A stretch of DNA of 64,000 nt from Acanthochromis polyacanthus (taxonomy: Eukaryota > Chordata > Actinopteri > Pomacentridae): NCBI RefSeq assembly GCF_021347895.1, contig NC_067123.1, positions 5,089,828-5,153,827 of the forward strand. The letters run 5' to 3'. Shown piece after piece: positions 39,001 through 53,181 of this stretch; within the stretch, counting starts at the first letter, position 1; each line of letters starts with the position of its first letter. Under the pieces are notes generated by a model that worked only from the letters and a program-made list of their open reading frames with translations, did no database searches and had not been told where the DNA came from. Made by a program: the position numbers and the translations under genes.

Positions 39001-42000
39001 TAGAATGATCTGACTGTGTCTCATTATCATTCTATAATTCTGTCATGTAGAATGATCTGACTGCACCTCATTATCATTCTATAATTCTGTCATGTAGAAT
39101 GATCTGACTGCACCTCATTATCATTCTATAATTCTGTCATGTAGAATGATCTGACTGCACCTCATTATCATTCTTTAATTGTGTCATGTAGAATGGTCTG
39201 ACTGCACTTCATTATCATTCTATAATTCTGTCATGTAGAATGGTCTGACTGCAGCTCATTATCATTCTATAATTCTGTCATGTAGAATGGTCTGACTGCA
39301 CCTCATTCTCATTCTATAATTCTGTCATGTAGAATGGTCTGACTGCACTTCATTATCATTCTATAATTCTGTCATGTAGAATGGTCTGACTGCACCTCAT
39401 TATCATTCTATAATTCTGTCTTGTAGAATGGTCTGACTGCACCTCATTATCATTCTATAATTCTGTCATGTAGAATGATCTGACTGCACCTCATTCTCAT
39501 TCTATAATTCTGTCATGTAGAATGGTCTGACTGCACCTCATTATCATTCTATAATTCTGTCATGCAGAATGGTCTGACTGCACCTCATTATCATTCTATA
39601 ATTCTGTCATGTAGAATGGTCTGACTGCACCTCATTATCATTCTATAATTCTGTCTTGTAGAATGGTCTGACTGCACCTAATTATCATTCTATAATTCTG
39701 TCATGTGGAATGGTCTGACTGCACCTCATTATCATTCTATAATTCTGTCATGTAGAATGATCTGATTGCACCTCATTATCATTCGATAATTCTGTCATGT
39801 AGAATGATCTGACAGCACCTCATTATCATTCTATAATTCTGTCATGTAGAATGATCTGACTGCACCTCATTATCATTCTATAATTCTGTCATGTAGAATG
39901 ATCTGACTGCACCTCATTATTCTATAATTCTGTCATGTAGAATGGTCTGACTGCAGCTCATAATTCTGTCATGTAGAATGGTCTGACTGCACCTCATTAT
40001 CATTCTATAATTCTGTCATGTAGAATGATCTGACTGCACCTCATTATCATTCTATAATTCTGTCATGTAGAATGATCTGACTGCACTTCATTATCATTCT
40101 ATAATTCTGTCATGTAGAATGATCTGACTGCACCTCATTATCATTCTATAATTCTGTCATGTAGAATGATCTGACTGCACCTCATTATCATTCTATAATT
40201 CTGTCTTGTAGAATGGTCTGACTGCAGCTCATAATTCTGTCATGTAGAATGATCTGACTGCACTTCATTATCATTCTATAATTCTGTCATGTAGAATGGT
40301 CTGACTGCACCTCATTATCATTCTATAATTCTGTCTTGTAGTATGGTCTGACTGCACCTCATTTTCATTCTATAATTCTGTCATGTAGAATGGTCTGACT
40401 GCACCTCATTATCATTCTATAATTCTGTCATGTAGAATGGTCTGACTGCACCTCATTATCATTCTATAATTCTGTCATGTAGAATGGTCTGACTGCACCT
40501 CATTATCATTCTATAATTCTGTCATGTAGAATGATCTGACTGCACCTCATTATCATTCTATAATTCTGTCATGTAGAATGGTCTGACTGCATCTCATTAT
40601 CATTCTTTAATTGTGTCATATAGAATAGTCTGACTGCACCTCATTATCATTCTATAATTCTGTCATGTAGAATGGTCTGACTGCATCTCATTATCATTCT
40701 ATAATTCTGTCATGTAGAATGGTCTGACTGCACCTCATTATCATTCTATAATTCTGTCATGTAGAATGGTCTGACTGCACCTCATTATCATTCTATAATT
40801 CTGTCTTGTAGAATGGTCTGACTGCACCTAATTATCATTCTATAATTCTGTCATGTAGAATGATCTGACTGCACCTCATTATCATTCGATAATTCTGTCA
40901 TGTAGAATGATCTGACAGCACCTCATTATCATTCTATAATTCTGTCATGTAGAATGATCTGACTGCACCTCATTATCATTCTATAATTCTGTCATGTAGA
41001 ATGATCTGACTGCACCTCATTATCATTCTATAATTCTGTCATGTAGAATGGTCTGACTGCAGCTCATAATTCTGTCATGTAGAATGGTCTGACTGCACCT
41101 CATTATCATTCTATAATTCTGTCATGTAGAATGATCTGACTGCACCTCATTATCATTCTATAATTCTGTCATGTAGAATGATCTGACTGCACTTCATTAT
41201 CATTCTATAATTCTGTCATGTAGAATGATCTGACTGCACCTCATTATCATTCTATAATTCTGTCATGTAGAATGATCTGACTGCACCTCATTATCATTCT
41301 ATAATTCTGTCTTGTAGAATGGTCTGACTGCAGCTCATAATTCTGTCATGTAGAATGATCTGACTGCACTTCATTATCATTCTATAATTCTGTCATGTAG
41401 AATGGTCTGACTGCACCTCATTATCATTCTATAATTCTGTCTTGTAGTATGGTCTGACTGCACCTCATTTTCATTCTATAATTCTGTCATGTAGAATGGT
41501 CTGACTGCACCTCATTATCATTCTATAATTCTGTCATGTAGAATGGTCTGACTGCACCTCATTATCATTCTATAATTCTGTCATGTAGAATGGTCTGACT
41601 GCACCTCATTATCATTCTATAATTCTGTCATGTAGAATGATCTGACTGCACCTCATTATCATTCTATAATTCTGTCATGTAGAATGGTCTGACTGCATCT
41701 CATTATCATTCTTTAATTGTGTCATATAGAATAGTCTGACTGCACCTCATTATCATTCTATAATTCTGTCATGTAGAATGGTCTGACTGCATCTCATTAT
41801 CATTCTATAATTCTGTCATGTAGAATGGTCTGACTGCACCTCATTATCATTCTATAATTCTGTCATGTAGAATGGTCTGACTGCACCTCATTATCATTCT
41901 ATAATTCTGTCATGTAGAATGATCTGACTGCACCTCATTATCATTCTATAATTCTGTCATGTAGAATGGTCTGACTGCATCTCATTATCATTCTTTAATT

Positions 42001-45000
42001 GTGTCATATAGAATAGTCTGACTGCACCTCATTATCATTCTATAATTCTGTCATGTAGAATGGTCTGACTGCATCTCATTATCATTCTATAATTCTGTCA
42101 TGTAGAATGGTCTGACTGCACCTCATTATCATTCTATAATTCTGTCATGTAGAATGGTCTGACTGCATCTCATTATCATTCTTTAATTGTGTCATATAGA
42201 ATAGTCTGACTGCACCTCATTATCATTCTATAATTCTGTCATGTAGAATGGTCTGACTGCACCTCATTATCATTCTATAATTCTGTCATGTCGAATGATC
42301 TGACTGCACCTCATTATCATTCTATAATTCTGTCATGTAGAATGGTCTGACTGCACCTCATTATCATTCTATAATTCTGTCATGTCGAATGATCTGACTG
42401 CACCTCATTATCATTCTATAATTCTGTCATGTAGAATGGTCTGACTGCATCTCATTATCATTCTATAATTCTGTCATGTAGAATGATCTGACTGCACCTC
42501 ATTATCATTCTATAATTCTGTCATGTAGAATGGTCTGACTGCACCTCATTATCATTCTATAATTCTGTCATGTAGAATGGTCTGACTGCACCTCATTATC
42601 ATTCTATAATTCTGTCATGTAGAATGGTCTGACTGCATCTCATTATCATTCTATAATTCTGTCATGTAGAATGGTCTGACTGCACCTCATTATCATTCTA
42701 TAATTCTGTCATTTAGAATGGTCTGACCTCACCGCTCTGACTTGCTAAAGTAAGATGAATCACATATTTTAGAAAAACCAGGAACCAGAAAACAGAATAC
42801 AGACTGAAGTGTTTCCTGTTTTTAAATGAATCATGGGAATTTTCCGCTTCACACATTTGACAAAAATGCACCCAAAATTCCAAAAAAATATCTAAAAATG
42901 AAGCACAATTTCTCCAAAATGACTCACAGAGTGTCTAAAGTTATGTAAAAGCATTCACACGGAAACGCATACAACTATGGCACAGTCAGGTTTAATAGAT
43001 GAATAAACTAAATGTTAGAATCATATAAGCCTTTAACTGATTGTTAAGTTTTCAAACATTCTGTCTCACTGCAGACAATTACAACATCCAGAACTAGCAG
43101 GAAAACATGCAAAAATATCTATGTTAGACAGAAAATGTTTTTAAAAAGTTGTTTGTAGATCTTTACCACTAATCACTGAGAGAATCGAGTAGACAAATCT
43201 GCAGAAAAACCTGATATTTTCAGTGTACAGGTTGTTTCCACAGCAAAGAGAAGAAAATGCAACAAATCCGTGACCAAGATTAACTCTAGATAAAAACATC
43301 AGCCGTCCATCCAGAAATTAGTCTACAAAACCAGACTCTCTACCTGGTTCTTCATTCTCTGCTGGTAAACCTGATCCTGAATGCTGAAGCTTCTTTCGAT
43401 GAATCACTGCTCAGGTTTGACTCAGGATCAAACCTCCTTCGACAACATTCCAGACGTGTCATCCAGTCGTAATGCTGCTGACGGTGAATACAGCTGGGAT
43501 AGCTCTTAGGTGTGTTTGATGTCTGACACTTGAAACCACTCCAAAAGTGAACACCTCACTGAGAGATATGAAAAAAAACTCTTCTTTCCCTGTTAATATT
43601 TAAAACACTGCAGCTGCTATTTTACTCAACTCAGCTCTTTATAGCTGATGGTCAACTCGTCTTTTCTGCTATTAGGAATATTTAAACACCACAGATAATC
43701 TGATCACCTGTCATGGATCTGCAACAGGAGGATATTTAATCTTAGCTGTTTATACTCGGTGTTTATTACCGGAAAACTGATATTTTAGAATTACTGTTAA
43801 CTACCAGAAGCTCGTTTCCTTCAGAATTTCATCAGTACAGCAGACAGACACATGAAACTCTCAGGATGAAAAACACACTTGAGTTCTGCTAAAAACTGCA
43901 ACCAGATCAGTTTTTACATCCTGCCAGGTGTCACAGTCTAAACACTAGATCTGGATCCTGTTCATCTATAACCAACGCTGAGCATTGATATTATGGAATG
44001 TATCATAGCTTAATGTCACAACGAGACTAAACTGCCCCAAAGACGTGAAACAATCAAAACGCCCTATTAAACGACTAAAACGTCACATCAAAAGACAAAA
44101 ATGTCCCATCAAAAGGCAAAAACGTCCCACTAAACGATCAAAATGCCCCATTAAGAGACGAAAACGTTGAATTAAACAATCATAACTCCCCATTAAAAGA
44201 CAAAAAACGTCCCATTAAACAACCAAAATGTCCCATTAAAAGACAGAAATGTGTCATTAAACGAACAAAATGCCCGATTAAGAGACAAAAATGTCCCATT
44301 AAACAATCATAACTCCCCATTAAAAGACAAAAACGTCACATTAAACAACCAAGATGTCCCATTAAAAGACAGAAACGTGTCATTAAACGACCAAAACGTC
44401 CCATTAAAAGACAAAAACTTCACCATATACAACCAAAACGTCCCATTGAAAGACAAAAACATCCCATTAAACGACCAAAACGTCATATTAAACAACCAAA
44501 CATCCCATTAAAAGAAAAAATGCCCCATTAAACGATCAAATCTTCCCATTCAAAGATAAAAACATCTCATTAAACAACCAAACGTCCCATTAAAAGAAAA
44601 AAATGTTCCATAAAACAACCAAAATGTCCGATGAATGTCCCATTGAACAACTAACATGTCGAATTAAAACACAACAACGTTCCATTAAATGACCAAAACA
44701 TCCCATTAAAGTACAAACATGTCTCAATAAACGCCAAAAAACAGACAAAAAGCAAGAAACGAGAGACACAAAAAAACAAAAACCAAGAAGAATGAGACAC
44801 AACACAAAAAAGAGATACAAACTGACAAAAACAACGGGAAAATACCACAATGAGAGAAAAAACAGCACAAAACTGAAGTGACATGAAAGAAGGGACACCA
44901 AATAAAGACAGATAACAACAAAAAACAGACAAAAAAGAAAAATGAGTCGCAAAATGAGCAGTCCTGTCACAAAGACATAAAGCTGTCCCAAAGACACATA

Positions 45001-48000
45001 AAACGATCCAAATGTCCCATTAAACAACAAAAATTACACAAAAAATTACAAAAACAAGAAAAATGACACATAAAACGCACAAAAAGAAAGAAAAATGGGA
45101 CACAAAACAACTGTTAAGGTGTTTTTATACTCCTCCGGTTACAGATATTAACTAGATGATTCTTATGTCACAACGAAATGAACTGATGACAGAAAACAGC
45201 TGAAATGATCGATTAAATGAATCAGATCCCAGGAAAATGATCTAAATGTTGGCGTTTCAATGGCCTCTCTGCGGCATCAAACCTCCTTTATACACACAAA
45301 CTGTCAGAGACGATAAAGTTTATTAACTGCAGCCTCTTAAATGAGTTTTGTACTTCACATCGTGGATTAACGCTAGCAGATAATAAGAAGTCAGCAAATA
45401 AAACCTAATGATTTTCCCGTCTGGGATGAATTTCAAGCCTAATTATTATTTCTAATTATAAACCTGAAACTTTGCTGAAGTAAAATCATGTGAAGCTGCA
45501 ATAAAACGTAAAGTTTAGCTTTTCTTTAATTTCCTTCTTATCTTGTTTTCTCTGCTCTGATTCAAACCCGACAGAGTTAGTGGAAACAGAACTCGGTACC
45601 TTGTTGACCTCCAGGATCTCCCTCCTCTCCTCGCTGCCGGGTCGGTTCTGACCTCCGGACCGGTCCTCCAGTTTGGATCCATCGTCCTCCACAAACGGGA
45701 TCAGTTGCTGGAAACACAAATATGGAAATATGACTCACTGTAGGAGGATCAGAAGTAAACAATTTAACAGATTTAGTTTATCTAGAAATGTATTTAGCAG
45801 AGACAGCGTACATTCTGCAACACCAGAATTTTCAAAAAATGTGAAATTCTAAACAAATTCTAATTGAAAGGTGATCCATAAAAACAAAAGACCAGAAATA
45901 AATGAAGAGCAGTTACATCAGGATCGATGAGCCACCTTAATGTCAACAGATTTATCGATTACTGACCGATACGTCAGAAGAAGAAGGTCATGCATGTCAA
46001 TAAATGTTTCATAGATCAGCTGTAGTACCTGGTTGTTCCACCAGGTGGAGCCTCTTACTGTTTAATACTGTAGAGGCCAGAGGAGGCGTTACTCAGATTA
46101 CAGTTCATGTTGGCAAACAGAGAGCATTGTAACTGGCAAGACTGGCGTATAACCAGAGACTTAGCTAGCAACGTTCACCATGACAAAGACTCCTGTGATG
46201 TTTAATGACTTCCAACTAGAGATTTTGTATTAAACAAGCATTAAAAATGGCCCAATTACGACTTACAAGTGACAGAATGAATACTGTAGTGTAGAATGGT
46301 CTGCTGTTCCTCACCATCATTCTGCAGTATGGAATGGACTGCTGTACTTTACTATCATTCTGTAATTATTTAGTGTAGAATTTTCTGCTGTACCACACTA
46401 GCATTCATTGTGAGAGTTTAGCTAGCAATGGGCGACATGACAAAGATTTCTGTGGTGGTTAATGACCTCTGACAAGTGATCTTGTATGAAACAAGCACTA
46501 AAGTCCACTAAAAAGGTCCAATTACAACCTACAAGTGACAGGATAAATACTATATAGTGTAGAATGATTTGTGGCACCTCACTATATTCATTAATTCCGT
46601 AGTGTAGAATAGACTGATGTACCTCACTATTATCCTTTAAATCTGTAGTGTAGAATGGTCTGATGTACCTCATTATTATTGTTTAATTCTGTAGTGTAGA
46701 ATGGTCTGATATACCTCACTATTATCCTTTAAATCTGTAGTGTAGAATAGACTGATGTACCTCACTATTATCCTTTAAATCTGTAGTGTAGAATACACTG
46801 ATGTACCTCACTATTATCCTTTAAATCTGTAGTGTAGAATGGTCTGATGTACCTCATTATTATTGTTTAATTCCGTAGTGTAGAATAGACTGATGTACCT
46901 CACTATTATCCTTTAAATCTGTAGTGTAGAATAGACTGATGTACCTCACTATTATCCTTTAAATCTGTAGTGTAGAATAGACTGATGTACCTCACTATTA
47001 TCCTTTAAATCTGTAGTGTAGAATAGACTGATGTACCTCACTATTATCCTTTAAATCTGTAGTGTAGAATAGACTGATGTACCTCACTATTATCCTTTAA
47101 ATCTGTAGTGTAGAATAGTCTGATGTACCTCACTATTATCCTTTAAATCTGTAGTGTAGAATAGTCTGATGTACCTCACTATTATCCTTTAATTCTGTGG
47201 TGTAGAATAGACTGATGTACCTCACTATTATCCTTTAAATCTGTAGTGTAGAATAGTCTGATGTACCTCACTATTATCCTTTAATTCTGTGGTGTAGAAT
47301 AGACTGATGTACCTCACTATTATCCTTTAAATCTGTAGTGTAGAATAGTCTGATGTACCTCACTATTATCCTTTAATTCTGTGGTGTAGAATAGACTGAT
47401 GTACCTCACTATTATCCTTTAAATCTGTAGTGTAGAATAGACTGATGTACCTCACTATTATTCTGTGGTGTAGAATGGTCTGCTGCACCACACATTCTGC
47501 TGTCGGGGACAAGACGCTCTGACTTGTTTGTATTTTTTCAAACCAGAACCAACACTTTGGGTCTCAATAAAAACCCCTCTGGCTGCAGAACCTGATCCGA
47601 TGGCATAGAATATTTGGGTATTTTTAACATCTTCTGTCTTTTTATAGCGTTCTATGAGTTTTGTATTCAGTGCCTTTGTTTGATTTCAAAAACCCAAGAT
47701 GACAAGATTGAGAGTCAATAGTGGAAATACTGAAGAGTGAGTTTACAGTATTTTGTTTCATAAATGTTCAACAAAACACCTTTTTTCGATAAATGCATGG
47801 AGAAACTATAATCTCTGATGCAGGTTTATTTGACAGGCTTATAAAAGGTGATTTACGTGTAATTATTCTAACGCCGTGACCCTCCTTCAGCCTGCCAGCG
47901 CTCCAGTCAGCGGAGTCTCTCTGCTGCTTCCATAAAGTAAACGTGATTCTGTGAAGCTCCAACAGTCCCACTCTCTTCAGCACAAACAGACGGCGGGCGA

Positions 48001-51000
48001 GTGGGAGATTAATTCATTTTTAAACGCTCCGTGTGCTTGACCTTGTCTGCTTGACACCACAGAAGCTGATGTTCCTCCAGGCGGCCTCCTGAGCTGCTTA
48101 ACGCCACACTGCCCCCAGTGGACACCTGGGGCACTACAGCAGAACCACTGCAGCCACTGATCTGAGCGATGTCGGATATAAAGCGGTCTGTTCTGAATTT
48201 AATTTATACAACACTCATTTTTCTTTTGTTGTTGGAATTTTGTGAGTCTTGGTGATAATTTTGCATTTATTTGTCCTTATTTTGTGTCTCTTTGTGGTTA
48301 TTTTGGGTGTTTTGTCGAGATATTGTATGCTTTTGTGATCATTTTCTGTGTTTTTGCAGGCGATTTGTGTCTCTTTGTGGTCATTTTCCTTTTTTGGAAT
48401 AATTTTGGGTGTCTTGGAGGTAATTTTGCATTTATTTGTCCTTGTTTTGTGTAATGTACTGTTTCTTTGTCATTGTTTTGTGCATATTTGAGGTCATTTT
48501 CATTTTTTTGTCAAGCTTTATATCTCTTTTGTTGCCAAGAGTAGAGAAATGCACTATCATAAGCAAATCATCTTGTTTACATACTATGGAATTTCCAGCG
48601 AGATGAGAACTGAGACTAAAACGGAAAATTCCCTAAAAAGAACGAGCAAGACTGGCTGACTCCAATACACACTGGTTTAGAAAATTTACTTTTAGGTCAC
48701 AAACAACAAATAATCAAACTAAATCTGAGTTGATGCAGTGACACTTCCACCTTAAATGACACCAGCTGACCCCTCGTCCTCATAAATGTGCGTTTGTCGC
48801 CGACAACTTCACATTTTCAGCACATGGTCAGTTTGTGTCTTCAATATAAAATTATTTTCTCAACAACTGCTGCAACCTTCAAGCAAACATTGTCAACATT
48901 TTTTTTGCACATTTTAAGTGACTAATTTGCACCTTTCTGCACAATCTACACAACTGTCTCACTGAAATAAGTGTTAATGTTTATATTTCTATGACCTTAG
49001 ACTTGCTACACTTCAGAAAGACTACAAGTCTTTCAGCACTTGCTTTGTCTCCTTGAATTTGTCCTCCTCCTTTAAAATCTTTGCGTTTCGCACAAAAACA
49101 AGTCGGATTCTTCATACTTGCAAACCCACTTGGCAATGAAACTGATTCTAAGTCCGCATCTCAAATACAGTAGCACACACTAGAGTCCAAAAGTTTGGAA
49201 ACAACTTCAAGTTTCTGTTCACAGTGTCTTTTGTATGAACTCTATGGATTATTCTGGGATGTATTTAGTGCTGGTCACAAGTTGCTTTCACTGATATGCA
49301 CCATTTCCTTTTAGGTATGCATTGAAGTTACCAGACAACTGCTGAACAAATGTTAAAAGAAGGGTTTAGTTTTAGGGTTGAGAAGATTAACAAGAGTCAT
49401 AACTTCAGTTCAAAAGTCAGACTTTGCATTATACACTTCAGCTCATTGGCTTTTGAGAGTATGTTTACAAAAATCCCCCCAAAGCTGAAGAGTACAGATA
49501 CAAATACCTGATAATTATAGTTACATTCTATTCTGATTACTCTTTATATAATAATTATGTTTATTTGGTTGCGAAATACACCAATGAAATTATTCTTTTT
49601 TTTGTACAGATCTGATCTCGCTTCCCAGCTTGTGGCCTGTAGTGTAGATCTCAACATTTAGTGGGTTTCAGTAACGTTCCCTGCAGCATGTGAACCTGGA
49701 ATCACAAAAAAATCTCCACAAACCAACATCATCTTCCTTCTCCAAACAGAAACTGTCATACCAGACAAGATGACAAACACAGATAGAGCAGGAGAGTCTG
49801 CAAACATCTCAGAGGCCAATAAAAACCCAAAACACACCTCCATCCAGTAATGACTTGGCAGGAAACTAATCCAAACTACGCAAAGGTCTGAGTGTTTGGC
49901 CTGAGGTTAAACAGCTGCAGACGGCAGACGACGATCTGAGAAAGCTCATTTGTCTGAGTCGTGTAGGAACAGAACTGGACAGAACTGACGTCATCAAGGG
50001 AAGTAAAAAGTACAAAACAGAGGAAGAGAGAGAACGTGGTGGCAAAAAGTTAGAGAAAGAAACTGCATGGAGGAGAAAACGAAACAGAAAAGGGGAATTC
50101 AAGAAACACGAGTCACAAACAGGCTGAAACAGAGGGAGAAGCATGACAGACTGTTGTAAAAATGTGGGAAAGCTTCCAGACAAAAAGACAGAAAAATGAA
50201 ACACAGAACACCACAAAACAGATAAAAAGCAAGAAAAATTAGATATAAAACACCAAAAACCAAACAAAAAGCAAGAAAAATGACACACAAAACACCAAAA
50301 AACAGAAAAAAACAGAAAATGAGACACAAAACATCAACAATTAGACAAAAAGCAAGAAAAATGAAACACAAAACACTAATAACGAAACAAAAGGCAAGAA
50401 AAATGAGACACAAAACACCAAAAACTAGACAAAAAGAAAGAAAAATGAGACAAAACACCAAAAACCAGACAAAACACAAGGAAAATGATACACAGAACAC
50501 CAAAAAACAGATAAAAAGCAAGAAAAATGAAACACAGAACACCAAAAAACAGATTAAAAAGCAAGAAAAATGACACACAAAACACCAAAAAACAGAAAAA
50601 AACAGAAAATGAGACACAAAACATCAACAATTAGACAAAAAGCAAGAAAAATGAAACACAAAACACTAATAACGAAACAAAAACCAAGAAAAATGAGACA
50701 CAGAACACCAAAAAACAGATAAAAAGCAAGAAAAAATAGACACAAAACACCAAAAACCAAACAAAAAGCAAGAAAAATGACACCCAAAACACCAAAAACA
50801 GAAAAAAACAGAAAATGAGACACAAAACATCAACAATTAGACAAAAAGCAAGAAAAATGAAACACAAAACACTAATAACGAAACAAAAACCAAGAAAAAT
50901 GAGACACAAAACACCAAAAACCAGACGAAACACAAGGAAAATGACACATAAAACGCCAAAAACTAGAAAAAAAGCAAGAACATTAGACACAAAACACAAG

Positions 51001-53117
51001 CAAAATGAGACACAAAACACCAAGAACGAAACAAAAAAAGCAAGAAAAATGAGACTCATAATATCAAAAACCAAACAAAATGCAAGAAAAACGAAACACA
51101 AAACACCAAAAATTAGACAAAAAGCAAGAAAAATGAATAACAAAACACAAAAAAACAGATAAAAAGGAAGAAAAATTAGACACAAAACACAAGGAAAATG
51201 AGACACAAAACACCAAAAAACAGAAATATAAAAGAAAATGGGACACAAAACAACAAGAACGAAACAAAAAGCAAGAAAAATGAGACGCACAATATCAAAA
51301 ACCAAACAAAATGCAAGAAAAAATTACACACAAAACACCAAAAATTAGACAAAAAGAAAGAAAAAGGAGACACAAAACACCAAAAATTAAACAAAAAGCA
51401 AGAAAAATTTCACACAAAACACTAAAAACTAGACAAAAAGCAAGACAATGAGACACAAAACACCAAAAAGTAGACAAAAAGCAACAAAAATGAAACAAAA
51501 CACCAAAACCTAACAAAAAGCAAGAAAAGAATGACACACAAAACACCAAAAATTAGAAAAAAAGCAAGAAAAATTTCACACAAAACACTAAAAACTAGAC
51601 AAAAAGCAAGACAATGAGACACAAAACACCAAAAAGTAGACAAAAGCAACAAAAATGAAACAAAACACCAAAAACCTAACAAAAAGCAAGAAAAGAATGA
51701 CACACAAAACACCAAAAATTAGAAAAAAAAGCAAGAAAAATGAAACACAAAACACCAAAAACAAAAACAAAAAGCAACAAAAATTACACACAAAACACTA
51801 AAAACCAGACAAAAAGCAACAAAATGAGACACAAAAACACCAAAATTAGACAAAAAGCAACAAAAATGACACACAACACCAAAAACCAGACAAAAAGAAA
51901 GAAAAATGAGACAACATCAAAAGGCAAAAAAAAGAGACACAAAACACTAAAAACCAGACAAAAAGCAACAAAATGAGACACAAAACACCAAAAGCCAGAG
52001 AAAAAGCAAGAATTAACTGAGTCACAAAGAGACTGAAAGAGGGAAAAACGTGACAGAATGATGCAAAAATGTGGAAACGTTCTCGTGTCAGTTTCCAGGC
52101 CCGTGTCCAAACTGTAAAGTCCTGGCGGCAGAAAGACAGAAGCTACAGGACAAACGGAGGAGAAGCACACGGAGTTTTAACGGTGGAGGTCTGATCCTGG
52201 CAGCCGCTGGAGGAAAAGGAAATGTGCTGAGTGTGGAGGGAAAGATGGATGCTGTGTTGCGTGTCGCCTGGTGAGTCAGACGGATGTGGTCTAAGCCTGA
52301 CAGAGAACAACGAGCTAACGAAGTCCTCCTGGTTCACCAGCTGAGACTAAAAGACCAACAGAAAAAAGGTGAAATCATAAGAAAACAGCGGAGAGAACGA
52401 AATAAACACCTGGACAACAGAGGAACAGGAGGGAGGTCAATTAGAGGAGAAAACTGAAGAAGAAGAAAATGAAAAGTCAACTAATATGTAAGAGGAAACA
52501 AGAAACAGAAGAAAACAGCAGGAGAGGAAGCTCTGAAACACAAAACACGAGGAAGATTTACTGATTTTAACGAGAATTTATAGACTCTGGAACAAAATAT
52601 TTGCAAGGTCTGGATTCCAATCAGCCAATAAAGCTGCTCAATCGATCAATACAGTTGGTTTACGGAGATACTTTGTTGTGAGAACTCAACTGTGGTTATG
52701 TAGCTTCTTTACGGATTATATAAACATTGTAGAGTCCTCTATTGTAAAAAAAAATATAGAGAGACATTGCACAATTCTTTTTAATGTCAAATAGAAATAA
52801 TGTTGCACAGATTCTACTACATCTATTTATATACATGAAGAGTTTATTTGCAAAAACAGATAACTCCATTTTATAAATGTTCAGAAAGCTATTTTTTATT
52901 ATTTACTTGAGATAATATTAATAATAACACTAATAATTTTTTTTCTCTATTTTGTCATGTATTTTTCTACTGAGTCAAATGTACTCAACTTCAGTTTGAT
53001 TGATATTATCTCAAGTAAAGAATAAAAAAGTTTTCTGAAAATTTATAAAAATGGAGTTCTGTTTTTGCAAATAAACTCTTCATAGATATATAGATATATA
53101 GATATATAGATAGATAT

Positions 53118-53181
<64 letters not shown>

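Noticed and set aside
38490..42730. CRISPR-like array
   Set aside because: The 47-bp units are directly adjacent with no unique spacers, and the context is a vertebrate intron. The same applies to 62266-64000.
44251..44511. 86-codon frame with NVPLKDK heptads, possibly a coiled-coil protein
   Set aside because: The 21-bp tandem period creates the heptads; the minus strand is open too.
50099..51715. Long minus-strand frames rich in Phe, Leu, Cys and Val that look like multi-pass membrane proteins (up to 224 codons)
   Set aside because: They are translations of the A-rich 42-bp array; the hydrophobic look follows from TTT/TTG/TGT codons, and overlapping frames on both strands are open.
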